A DNA stretch of 13,670 nt from an uncultured Prevotella sp. GTDB lineage: Bacteria; Bacteroidota; Bacteroidia; Bacteroidales; Bacteroidaceae. Every line of letters begins with the position of its first letter. Position 1 is the first letter of the stretch. The notes beneath the pieces were generated by a model. The model was not told the origin of the DNA. It searched no databases and saw only the letters and a program-made list of their open reading frames with translations. Made by a program: the position numbers and the translations under genes. Of the stretch, positions 1-7,573 are shown one piece after another. Where the stretch lies: assembly GCA_945788545.1 (NCBI GenBank), contig CALZMK010000010.1, positions 1-13,670 on the forward strand. The letters run 5' to 3'.

Positions 1-50
1 TATGAAGATATTTATATTACTGAAATTCTTTATAAAAAACCATTTCTCTG

Positions 51-81
51 TAAAAATGTAAAAATGTAAAAATGTAAAATG
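51..81. repeat. 8-bp tandem repeat TAAAAATG, about 3.9 copies
   Basis: Three exact copies of TAAAAATG are followed by a fourth that lacks one A (TAAAATG). It lies in non-coding DNA about 260 bp beyond the last PUL gene. A simple-sequence tract of this type can change length by slippage. No gene within the window depends on it. Confidence 0.85.
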
Positions 82-249
82 TGATTTTCAGGCTTTGCCT
101 CAGTGAGATAAAATGTAGTCGTCTGAGAACGAAACCTGTTACGAGAGAGACGTAGCATCTGGAAATCTTAAACGAGACTTATGATAATATGAGACGTGGC
201 GTGGGCAGGACATGACACGTAGGGGATGAGGGATTAGGAATTAGGAATT

Positions 250-281
250 GGGGGTGGATTGTCTCTCGACAAACCACCCCC
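250..281 (-). terminator. Hairpin, probable terminator of the GH5-susC-susD operon
   Basis: An 8-bp GC-rich stem (GGGGGTGG pairing with CCACCCCC) is followed, after one A/A mismatch, by a 5-bp stem (TTGTC with GACAA) and a TCTC loop. It lies 57 bp past the stop codon of the last gene of the minus-strand operon, the expected place for a terminator. The minus-strand sequence after the stem is AATTCCTAATTCC, which is A/T-rich but lacks a clean run of T, so this is not a textbook intrinsic terminator. It could also protect the 3' end of the mRNA. Confidence 0.65.
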
Positions 282-338
282 GGATTGTAATAAACCAAAA
301 ACCAAAAAAACTACCTATATAACTTATTTCTTTGTGTG

Positions 339-1346
339 TTATTCAACGGTAATCTTATCTACATAGTATCCATGACCTACGCAGAGGAAACCATCCTGTG
401 CATTAATGAGGTCAATAACATCCTGACTAATTACTAATTCTTTTGTACCATCTGCGGTAAGGTCAACCTTTTCGCCTCCCGGCAGTTCTGTCCACCATGC
501 CGTTGTCAACTGCATCTGATGATATTCAGCAGATGGCTCTAATGTATAGTTGATAATGAGTTTAGATCCTACGCTAAGACCCGTAATCTGCTCCTTGGTG
601 AGGAGATTGAATGTCTTGTTGGCATCGCCGTCGGGGAGTTCCCATGATACGTAGTGATGACCTTCCCACAGAATGTTTTCAGTGATTTCGGGTACATCGT
701 CGGAAAGAACGATGTTGCCTCCACCATATACCATGCCTTCGGCATCAATTAATTTTATTTTGTAGGTGCCAAGAGGGAGGGCTGGAACCTCGTATTCAAC
801 ATAGCTCTCCTCACCTTTATCCACGAATGTCGCTGGCACCTCTGTGTCACCAAATGCAATCTTTGTCACCTTGTCCATATCTGAGCCATGGAGCTTTGCC
901 TTTGAACCAGGACGCACCTGACGGTCGAAGATGTCATTTCCGGGGACAGGGTCGCCGGCACATGCACGAACAATGACGCGTGCTGTTCTTGAGGTTTCCT
1001 TGCCCTTTGTTGTGGTGGCAACCACCTTCAGCATGTATTCTCCTGCGATAAGGGGAATATTGATGCTCACGCCTTCAGCAACCTCCTCATCGTCGATATA
1101 CCATTTCACTGTGGTATGATTGGCAGGAGTCACAATAACAGTGGCCTCGAGGTTGATGTCGCGGGTGATGTTCTTAAACTCTCCCGGCACGCCATTTGTC
1201 CAGTCGGGAAAATAGGGGTCGAGGATTTTGGGTTCGTCATCCTCATTAGCTGTGATGAACGGTTCGTCATCAGAGCTACAGCTTGTCAGTGCGATATTAC
1301 CTGCCATGAGCAGCATAATCATCGCGAGAATATATATTTTTTTCAT
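339..1346 (-). CDS. SusE/F-position surface glycan-binding lipoprotein (putative)
   Basis: A 335-residue outer-membrane lipoprotein, last gene of the operon. The signal peptide ends in lipobox LTSC with the lipidated cysteine at residue 23; SSDDE follows, matching the acidic/serine signal that sends Bacteroidota lipoproteins to the cell surface. I see three regions: a PKD/Ig-like domain (about 50-128, with VKWYIDD and AGEYMLKVVA), an IPT/TIG-like domain (about 130-215, with PGSKAKLHG and LPLGTYKIKL), and a C-terminal beta-rich module (about 222-335) with W284-W285 and other aromatics that may contact sugar. Family knowledge: proteins at this position after SusD usually bind the target glycan. 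Binding is inferred here; no catalytic motif is seen. I chose ATG at 1346 rather than the in-frame TTG at 1352 because the signal peptide begins cleanly with MKK. The gap from susD is 26 bp, so it is probably co-transcribed. Confidence 0.8.
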   Translation of the reverse strand: MKKIYILAMIMLLMAGNIALTSCSSDDEPFITANEDDEPKILDPYFPDWTNGVPGEFKNITRDINLEATVIVTPANHTTVKWYIDDEEVAEGVSINIPLIAGEYMLKVVATTTKGKETSRTARVIVRACAGDPVPGNDIFDRQVRPGSKAKLHGSDMDKVTKIAFGDTEVPATFVDKGEESYVEYEVPALPLGTYKIKLIDAEGMVYGGGNIVLSDDVPEITENILWEGHHYVSWELPDGDANKTFNLLTKEQITGLSVGSKLIINYTLEPSAEYHQMQLTTAWWTELPGGEKVDLTADGTKELVISQDVIDLINAQDGFLCVGHGYYVDKITVE

Positions 1347-1372
1347 AATCAATTCAATATTAAATCTTTAAT

Positions 1373-3070
1373 TTATTGAAAGTTTTGTTCAGCAACATCC
1401 CACCACATTCGCTTGTGCCAGTCGTCGTTGCCACCAAGGCGCTCGATAGCCTCCTTGTAGTTGACACTGTTATACTGCATTTCGAGGTTAGGATACTTCA
1501 GGCGCACCGGAGTATCGAATCCATCGACACAGGGATAGGTGAAATTACCAAACTTCTCACGCTTCTGAAGAGTGGGATAATCCGAACGGCGCAGATTCGA
1601 CCATGCCTCAGAGGGGTTGGTGAGATGGAGGATATATGCCTCCTTGTTGATCTGCTCCTTGGGATTGCTTCCAAGAGGATTGGCAGCGATGTAATTGTTG
1701 ATTTCCTCGTCGCTGATCTTGCCCTCAATCTTATAGTTGTCGTTGAGGAATTTCATAGCGGCACGCACACCAGCCTCATAGTGGCTCTCAACAGATCCTG
1801 ATACGTTCCAACCCTTCAATGCTGCCTCGGCAAGCAGGAACTGAGTCTCGGCATAAGTGATGAGGACTCCAGGACAGTCGGGCTGTTCGAAAGCCAATGC
1901 GAGGAACGGGCGCACCATACGTGCTGGATAGTTGCTCTGGTCGTAGCCCTTCTCAGGATAGTCGCGAACAAGACGCTCGAGAGTAGGAATCTCAGAGTTG
2001 GAAGGAACGGTAGGCCACTGGTCCCACCATGCTGCACCCGGGTCGTTGGTCTGCGGACCAGTACCACCTGCGTTGCCCCATGCGATAACCTCGTCGGTAA
2101 CGTCGTAGCAGCCCTCAGGTTTGTCCTCACTACGTGTGGTGTTGATGTAGTGGCGGCATATCTTGAGGAGACGCGGGTCGTTGTTGTCCTTCAGCATATT
2201 ATATAATGTAGAGCATACGAATGTGGGGGATGTGGGGTCCTGACCATAGAGAATCTCACTGAGGGCGTTGGCACGGAAGTCAAGATCGCGCGATCCGTCG
2301 TAGAGAGTGAATGGAGAGTTCATGTACTTCACGAGAGCATCCTCGCTGCCATTGGATATACATCCGCTGTTCACAGCCTTCTCAAACTCCTCCTGAGCCT
2401 TGCTTGGGTTGACATCCGAGATACGCATGGCGAAGCGCATGCGCAGGGAGTTGGCAAACCTCTTCCATCCCTCGGTGTCGCCAGAGAGGGTGGTGACATC
2501 GCCCGAGATACGGTCGCTGCCAGTGCCGAGCTGTGCCACGCAAGCTTCCAGTTCGGTGAAGAACCAGTTGTAGATATCTTCCTGCTTGTCGTATTTGGGA
2601 TTGGAGATACCCATGATATAGCCCAGTCCAGCCTCAGAGCAAGGAACATCGCCGTAGAGGTCGGTGAGCACCGACATCATATATACGCGGGTGATGCGCA
2701 GGGCGGCATTGGTGTTGGGTGTTCCCTCAGAGTTGTAGATGGCATCCACGAGGTTCTTGATACCCACTCCGTAATACTGGTCCCATACGAGGCGGAGCTG
2801 GTCGTTGTCGGGATTTACGGCTCCGGCATAGAAGCTGACGTTCCATCCACCGGCATAATACTGTGTGAAACCAGTGACATAGCTACGATAGGTATCCATA
2901 AATCCAAAGTCACCGTAGGTCTGAAGCAGCGCTGTGGTGAGCTGCGCATTGGGGTCGATGGTGGGCGACTTGGTATTGTCGGTGTTCACATCTTCCATGT
3001 GGCTGTCGCTACACGAAGAGAATGTGCCGAATGATATTGCAAGTGCAATTAATATCTTTGTTAGTTTCAT
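1373..3070 (-). CDS. susD-like: SusD/RagB-family outer-membrane lipoprotein
   Basis: A 565-residue surface lipoprotein that sits as a lid on the SusC transporter and captures glycan. The signal peptide ends in FSSC with the lipidated cysteine at residue 20, followed by SDSHMED. The helical TPR-like core includes ITRVYMMSVLTDLYGDVP (about 126-143), the hallmark of the SusD-like_2 branch of the family, and near the C terminus WSNLRRSDYPTL, also typical of the branch. Length is usual for the family. The ATG at 3070 (MKLTK) is preferred to the in-frame TTG three codons upstream at 3079, which would give a less typical signal-peptide start. It follows susC by 13 bp with no promoter between, so the two are co-transcribed. 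The glycan bound cannot be read from the sequence, because sugar-contact residues vary widely in this family. Confidence 0.95.
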   Translation of the reverse strand: MKLTKILIALAISFGTFSSCSDSHMEDVNTDNTKSPTIDPNAQLTTALLQTYGDFGFMDTYRSYVTGFTQYYAGGWNVSFYAGAVNPDNDQLRLVWDQYYGVGIKNLVDAIYNSEGTPNTNAALRITRVYMMSVLTDLYGDVPCSEAGLGYIMGISNPKYDKQEDIYNWFFTELEACVAQLGTGSDRISGDVTTLSGDTEGWKRFANSLRMRFAMRISDVNPSKAQEEFEKAVNSGCISNGSEDALVKYMNSPFTLYDGSRDLDFRANALSEILYGQDPTSPTFVCSTLYNMLKDNNDPRLLKICRHYINTTRSEDKPEGCYDVTDEVIAWGNAGGTGPQTNDPGAAWWDQWPTVPSNSEIPTLERLVRDYPEKGYDQSNYPARMVRPFLALAFEQPDCPGVLITYAETQFLLAEAALKGWNVSGSVESHYEAGVRAAMKFLNDNYKIEGKISDEEINNYIAANPLGSNPKEQINKEAYILHLTNPSEAWSNLRRSDYPTLQKREKFGNFTYPCVDGFDTPVRLKYPNLEMQYNSVNYKEAIERLGGNDDWHKRMWWDVAEQNFQ

Positions 3071-3083
3071 ATCTTTCAATTTT

Positions 3084-6000
3084 TTAGAATTTCATGTTCA
3101 CGTTAATACCATAGCTGCGGCGTGAGGGCAGCGAACCGTATTCAAGACCCATGCCCGAGGTGTTGTAGCCAGAGTCGGGGTCGATGTTCGGAATGTTCTT
3201 CCAGATGATGAACGGGTTGCGGGCCACAAACGATACGTTGAGAGCCTTGACAAACTTGCCGAGCATCTTTTCGGGGAATGTGTAGCCGAAGGTTATCTCG
3301 CGGCACTTCACATAAGAGTTGTCGTAGATGAACATGCTTGGAGCATTGCGCGACACACTTTCCCAATATGTCTGCGGGTCGATGGCAACATCGTTAGGAC
3401 GATAGGTGCCGTCGCCATTGTCGATAACACCGGGAGCATAGAATCCGTCGCACTTGCCTGCGGCGCGCCATTCCTGGATGGTCATACCAGATGCCAAACG
3501 CTTTTCTTCGGATGTGTACCATGCCTCGCGGCCTTCGAGCGTCTCGGGAGCCTTACCGGTCTGGAATGCCGAACGCATTGACATAGAGAAGATGTCGGCA
3601 CCTACCTTCACGTCGAACGCTGCCGAGAGACGGAAGTTTTTGTAGGATAGGGTGTGATAGAAACCGCCTGTCCAATCCCATGAGGCATTGCCGAGGGTGC
3701 GGGTGGTCTCGTCATATACGGGCAGACCGGTCTCGGCATTGATGAGGATGTCGCCATTGGCATTGCGCTTGAAGTCGGGACCGATAATCGAACCGAAGTT
3801 CTTGCCAACCTCGGCACCTACAGACACGTTACACCACATGGCCTTCTCGATTTCGAAGTAGTCCATGCCCTCGGTCAGCGACTTCACCTTGTTGCTGTTC
3901 TTTGAGAAGTTGATACCGAAGTCCCATGCAAAGTCCTTAATCTGAAGGGCACGTCCGTTGAGTGCCACCTCGATACCCTTGTTCTGTATCTCACCGGCAT
4001 TGATCAGGCGATACTGGTAGCCGGATGTTGATGATGAGGCAAGGTTAATGATCTGGTCGCGCGATGTCTGGTTGTAGTATGTCACGTCGAGGCTCAGTCG
4101 GTTGTGGAAGAACTTCATCTCAAGACCCAACTCATAAGAAGTGGTCATAGTAGGTTTGAGGTCCTTGTTGGGCTGGGTGTTGTTGTTAATCATACCTATG
4201 GTGAAACCAGAGTAGGAATACTTACCGGTAGAGTAGTTCAGGGCGAGCTGATAGGGGTCGGTGTCGCTACCTACCTTTGCCCAAGAAGCGCGGAACTTGC
4301 CATAGTTGATGATGTTCTTGTTCTTCAAGTACTCAGAGAACACCCAGCTTGCAGATACCGACGGATAGACGTAGGTGTTGTTGGATGTAGGCAGGGTTGA
4401 CGACTTGTCACCACGGATTGTTCCTTCGAGATAGTAGGTGTGGTCGTAGCCGATGCTTGCACTACCATAGATTGAGTTGATCTGCTTCTTGTATGTGTTC
4501 TGCTGAATGCTCTGCTCCTGATAGTTCATGATGGCAATCACGTCCTTCATCTGCTGTCCAAGACCAGTGAGGATGTTGGTTTTGTTGTCCACCTTATATA
4601 TATTACCACCGAGAGTGGCATTTACATCAAAGTCACCAAACTGGTTGTTGTAGAGGGCAAGGAGCTCGGCATTCAGGGTGCGGTTCTGGAATATGCTTTC
4701 CTGCAACTGACCAGCCGACTTACCCGGTGTGGTGCGGGCGATGTAGTCCTGGAAGTTCATGTTGTTGATGTCGGTACCGATGGTTCCCTGAATCTTCAGG
4801 TGGCTGTCGATGTTATAGATAGCCTTTGCGGTGAAGCGGAACACGTCCTTGTCCGACTTGTTGCTGTTCTTGTAGAGATCCCAGTATGGGTTGCGGTTAT
4901 ACTGGTCGAGACCGTTCCAGTTGGCATAATCGCCATCAATCGTCTGATAGTTCTTCAACCAAGCCTGGTTATAGGTATTGGCAAGTGTCATGAGGTTCTT
5001 GCCGACATTACTCTGAGAGTCGCCGAGCGCCGGACGGTTTTTCACGTTCTCACGTGTGTAGTTGGCGGTGAAATCGAAGTCAATCTTACCGAGTGAGGTG
5101 TTCACACGCAGGTTGAAGTTGTCGCGGCTCATGTTTGTCTCGGGCAGGATGTCGCGGTTGCGCATGTCGGTAACAGAGAAGCGCATTCCCGTCTTGCCTG
5201 AGTTGGCAGATATAATTGCTGTGTTTTGTGTTGTGAAACCAGTGCGGAAGAAGTCGCTGGCATTGTTGGGATAGATATAGAACGGGCGCGACTCGCCATC
5301 GAAGTATGTCATATTGAAGTCGTCGGCCTTGGGACCCCAGCTCATGTTAGTACCGGTAGTGGCAGTCTGCGAGTACTTACCGTTGTTACCCATACCATAC
5401 ACCTGCTGAACGTCGTCCCACTTGGCAAGCTGTGTGTCGAAGGTGAACGAACCATTGTATTCCACCGACAGTTTGTCCTTGTCGGCCTTCTTGGTGGTGA
5501 TGAGGATCACACCGTGGGAGGCGCGGCTACCGTAGAGAGCCGAGGCGGCAGGGCCTTTAAGCACTGTCATAGTCTCGATATCGTCGGGGTTGATTGCAGA
5601 GATGCCGTCACCGAGGTCATATCCGCCCTCAGTACCAGCCGAACCGAAGTTGGTGTTGTCCAATGGTACACCATCCACCACATAAAGCGGTTGGTTGTTA
5701 CCTGTCATCTCGGTGTTACCGCGCAGAAGTACGCGTGTAGAACCCGATGCACCACCGGCAGTGTTCTGTACGACAAGACCTGCCACCTTACCCGAAAGAG
5801 AGTTGATAACGTTAGTTTCCTTAGCCTTGGTGAGTTCCTCGCCCTTCACCTCAGAGAGTCCATAACCAAGAGCCTTGCGGTCGCGCTTCACACCGAGGGC
5901 TGTGACAACCACCTCGTTGAGCACCTTACCGTCCTCTTCGAGAATGACGCTCATTCCATTCTGAGCCTTCATGCTCTTGGTCTTATATCCTACGTATGAG

Positions 6001-6263
6001 ATTTCGAGTGTAGCGCCTGGTGCGCACTGGATACTGAAGTTTCCTTCGAAATCTGTCACTGTTCCGTTAGTTGTTCCTGCCACCTTGATTGTGGCACCAA
6101 TCAGAGGACCTGCTGCGTCGGATACAGTTCCTTTGACGACCTTGTTGTCGGGTGCTGCCTTGATTCCCCTTGCGACATCTCCAGAATAAGAGTTGCCGGC
6201 AAATGTGGGAACGGCATTCATGCCTAAGGCAAATAGGCATAATAGTACTTGTTTCTTGTTCAT
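3084..6263 (-). CDS. susC-like: SusC/RagA-family TonB-dependent glycan transporter
   Basis: A 1059-residue outer-membrane beta-barrel that imports oligosaccharides using TonB energy. The signal peptide (about 1-22) is followed by a carboxypeptidase-D regulatory-like domain (about 41-110, with VVKGTVSD and GTVTDFEGNFSI) and a TonB-box-like region at NEVVVTALG (116-124). The plug (about 130-258) carries LYVVDGVPL (193-201) and VLKGPAASALYGSRASHG (234-251), the SusC signature. The barrel runs to a terminal phenylalanine (NVNMKF), as expected for BAM-dependent insertion. There is no N-terminal STN domain, so control by an ECF sigma/anti-sigma pair is unlikely, which agrees with the HTCS gene nearby. 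It begins 15 bp after the GH5 stop and is followed 13 bp later by susD. Length and domain order are normal for the family. Confidence 0.97.
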   Translation of the reverse strand: MNKKQVLLCLFALGMNAVPTFAGNSYSGDVARGIKAAPDNKVVKGTVSDAAGPLIGATIKVAGTTNGTVTDFEGNFSIQCAPGATLEISYVGYKTKSMKAQNGMSVILEEDGKVLNEVVVTALGVKRDRKALGYGLSEVKGEELTKAKETNVINSLSGKVAGLVVQNTAGGASGSTRVLLRGNTEMTGNNQPLYVVDGVPLDNTNFGSAGTEGGYDLGDGISAINPDDIETMTVLKGPAASALYGSRASHGVILITTKKADKDKLSVEYNGSFTFDTQLAKWDDVQQVYGMGNNGKYSQTATTGTNMSWGPKADDFNMTYFDGESRPFYIYPNNASDFFRTGFTTQNTAIISANSGKTGMRFSVTDMRNRDILPETNMSRDNFNLRVNTSLGKIDFDFTANYTRENVKNRPALGDSQSNVGKNLMTLANTYNQAWLKNYQTIDGDYANWNGLDQYNRNPYWDLYKNSNKSDKDVFRFTAKAIYNIDSHLKIQGTIGTDINNMNFQDYIARTTPGKSAGQLQESIFQNRTLNAELLALYNNQFGDFDVNATLGGNIYKVDNKTNILTGLGQQMKDVIAIMNYQEQSIQQNTYKKQINSIYGSASIGYDHTYYLEGTIRGDKSSTLPTSNNTYVYPSVSASWVFSEYLKNKNIINYGKFRASWAKVGSDTDPYQLALNYSTGKYSYSGFTIGMINNNTQPNKDLKPTMTTSYELGLEMKFFHNRLSLDVTYYNQTSRDQIINLASSSTSGYQYRLINAGEIQNKGIEVALNGRALQIKDFAWDFGINFSKNSNKVKSLTEGMDYFEIEKAMWCNVSVGAEVGKNFGSIIGPDFKRNANGDILINAETGLPVYDETTRTLGNASWDWTGGFYHTLSYKNFRLSAAFDVKVGADIFSMSMRSAFQTGKAPETLEGREAWYTSEEKRLASGMTIQEWRAAGKCDGFYAPGVIDNGDGTYRPNDVAIDPQTYWESVSRNAPSMFIYDNSYVKCREITFGYTFPEKMLGKFVKALNVSFVARNPFIIWKNIPNIDPDSGYNTSGMGLEYGSLPSRRSYGINVNMKF

Positions 6264-6278
6264 TGAAATTGTATTTTA

Positions 6279-7442
6279 TTAGTTGATAATTCCATTAAGA
6301 ATCCATGGTGCCTTAACCTTCATGCCACGGTTACGGTCGAAGATACCGAATTTCTCGGGTCCGCTTCCGAATGAGTTGTTGTCCCAAACGAAAGTGGAAA
6401 AACCGCGCTTGCGTGCCTCTGTTACGAAGGTCTTGCAATAATATGTCATATTCTCGTGCATACGGTCGATGTCGCTTCCCTTATAGTGGTCGGTCACCCC
6501 CCATTCGCCGATGCAAATGCCAAGTCCCTGTGATGACCATGTGTTTACTACCTTGTCGAAGAAATCGGTCAAAGTCTTCTCATTGCTCGGTGAAATCTTG
6601 CCATATTGCTTATATGCCTCGCCCCACCAGTAGTACTTACATTCGCCGCAATAATCATAGGGATTGTAGAAATGGAACTCGACACTCAAATAGTCGTTGC
6701 CGTTGCCCTCAACATCCTGTGGAACGATAAACTGTCCGTTGTTGATACCGTAGTCGGGATTGCACACGTATGTTTGCACCATCAGATGACGCTTGTCGTT
6801 CTTGCCGCCTGTGGCGCGCACCATATCCACGAATACCTGGTTGTAGGCATTCTGCACAGCGAGGTTCTCCTCTGTGGGAGCGCCCCAGAATCCGGGAACA
6901 TGTACCTCGTTATGCCCGGCGAATGCGAGACGATAGTCATAATCCTTGAACTCGGTGGCTATGTTGTTCCATAACAATGCCAACTTCTGGCAGTTCTCAT
7001 CCTTATATTTATAATAAGGTCGGCTTTCGAGCCATTTCTCGTGATGCACATTGATTACCACCTTCATATCATAGGCAAGACACCAGTTGACGACCTCCTT
7101 AATACGAGCCATCCATGTCTTGCTCACTGACATGGCCTTGTCGTTGGTGATGTGACATTGCCATCTAATAGGGATGCGAATTGCATCAAATCCGGCATCT
7201 TTCACTGCCTTGATCATCTTTTTTGTAACAACAGGGTTGCCCCATGCCGTCTCGGCTTTGTCGGTATTGTCGGGATTGCCGATTGCCATTGTCTCTCCGT
7301 CCTGTCCGGGGGCAGAACATTCGAATTGGTTACCGAGGTTCCAGCCAGCCTTGATTTGACTGTTCCAGTCCTTTGCCTTGATTTGTGCATTTGTCGTAGT
7401 GGCAAGCATTGTTGCCAATACAATAGTTAATAATACTTTCAT
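6279..7442 (-). CDS. GH5 family endo-beta-glycanase (probable subfamily 4-like)
   Basis: A 387-residue secreted enzyme expected to cleave internal beta-1,4 links in a glucan or mannan-type backbone. The signal peptide (1-19, TTNA before Q20) lacks a lipobox, so a periplasmic location is likely. GH5 landmarks: GWNLGN (33-38), ETAWGNP (64-70, typical of GH5_4), RIPIRW (89-94), NVHHE (131-135), the N178-E179 acid/base pair, HFY (257-259), nucleophile E313 in GEWG, and W353. The acid/base segment reads AGHNEVHVPG instead of the usual NEP form: the catalytic residue is kept, but the proline is replaced by valine. Nine cysteines occur in the mature protein, including a CGEC pair at 265-268. It is the first gene after a separate promoter and lies immediately before susC. 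Substrate could be beta-glucan, xyloglucan, glucomannan or mannan; the family assignment is firm, the subfamily is not. Confidence 0.92.
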   Translation of the reverse strand: MKVLLTIVLATMLATTTNAQIKAKDWNSQIKAGWNLGNQFECSAPGQDGETMAIGNPDNTDKAETAWGNPVVTKKMIKAVKDAGFDAIRIPIRWQCHITNDKAMSVSKTWMARIKEVVNWCLAYDMKVVINVHHEKWLESRPYYKYKDENCQKLALLWNNIATEFKDYDYRLAFAGHNEVHVPGFWGAPTEENLAVQNAYNQVFVDMVRATGGKNDKRHLMVQTYVCNPDYGINNGQFIVPQDVEGNGNDYLSVEFHFYNPYDYCGECKYYWWGEAYKQYGKISPSNEKTLTDFFDKVVNTWSSQGLGICIGEWGVTDHYKGSDIDRMHENMTYYCKTFVTEARKRGFSTFVWDNNSFGSGPEKFGIFDRNRGMKVKAPWILNGIIN

Positions 7443-7470
7443 GTTTTTTTGGGTTTTAATTTTTTCGCTG

Positions 7471-7478
7471 CAAAAGTA
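7471..7478 (-). promoter_or_regulatory. -7 promoter box of the GH5-susC-susD operon
   Basis: The minus strand reads TACTTTTG, an exact match to the Bacteroidota -7 consensus TAnnTTTG, 28 bp upstream of the GH5 start codon. Transcription would begin roughly at 7464-7468, giving a leader of only about 20-25 nt. No TTTG -33 box is present at the usual 19-21 bp spacing; that position holds a palindrome instead. A promoter missing its -33 box is expected to need an activator. Confidence 0.65.
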
Positions 7479-7483
7479 CGGCG

Positions 7484-7529
7484 AAAACCTAAAACCATGG
7501 TTGGAATACTGACAATTAGGGTTTCTAAT
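7484..7529. promoter_or_regulatory. Candidate HTCS operator upstream of GH5
   Basis: Three small elements lie just upstream of the -7 box: a tandem 7-mer pair AAAACCT-AAAACCA (7484-7497), a 10-bp perfect palindrome AACCATGGTT (7493-7502) covering the place where a -33 box would be, and an inverted repeat ATTAG-GGTTT-CTAAT (7515-7529) about 50-60 bp before the likely transcription start. AraC-type HTCS DNA-binding domains act as dimers on repeated sites next to promoters. That these are the binding sites is inference from position and symmetry. On the minus strand the same ATTAG/CTAAT arms could also form a weak hairpin after the HTCS gene. Confidence 0.4.
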
Positions 7530-7573
7530 CTATCAAATCATGTATGTTTGCGCACACACCGTCTGAGAGATTA

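Larger units (their letters stand above)
1..338. other. Non-coding region downstream of the PUL
   Basis: No convincing gene lies here. The stretch holds an 8-bp tandem repeat (51-81), a small AGGC-TTT-GCCT hairpin (90-100), a weak hairpin with 5-bp arms CGTCT/AGACG (120-124 and 148-152), two related GAGACGT words (147-153 and 191-197), a 7-bp repeat ATTAGGA in tandem just before 248, and a strong hairpin (250-281) listed separately. The only open frame I noticed is a 19-codon plus-strand ORF at 2-61, not credible as a gene. No promoter of the TAnnTTTG type was found on either strand, so the gene to the left, if any, is controlled from outside the window. Confidence 0.7.

Noticed and set aside
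2..61. 19-codon plus-strand ORF in the left non-coding region
   Set aside because: Very short, AT-driven, no promoter found, and its end falls in the tandem repeat; indistinguishable from chance.
51..81. CRISPR-like repeat array
   Set aside because: Units are 8 bp and directly adjoining without spacers, so it is a simple tandem repeat.
1347..1352. TTG start two codons upstream for the lipoprotein gene
   Set aside because: The ATG at 1346 gives a cleaner signal peptide (MKKIYIL); TTG starts are uncommon and nothing supports this one.
3071..3079. TTG start three codons upstream for susD
   Set aside because: The ATG at 3070 gives a standard lipoprotein signal peptide beginning MKLTK, with no reason to extend it.
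5226..5999. 257-codon plus-strand open frame inside susC
   Set aside because: It is antisense to a confidently identified SusC plug/barrel region, has no recognisable domain and no promoter; the composition of the real gene keeps this frame open by chance.
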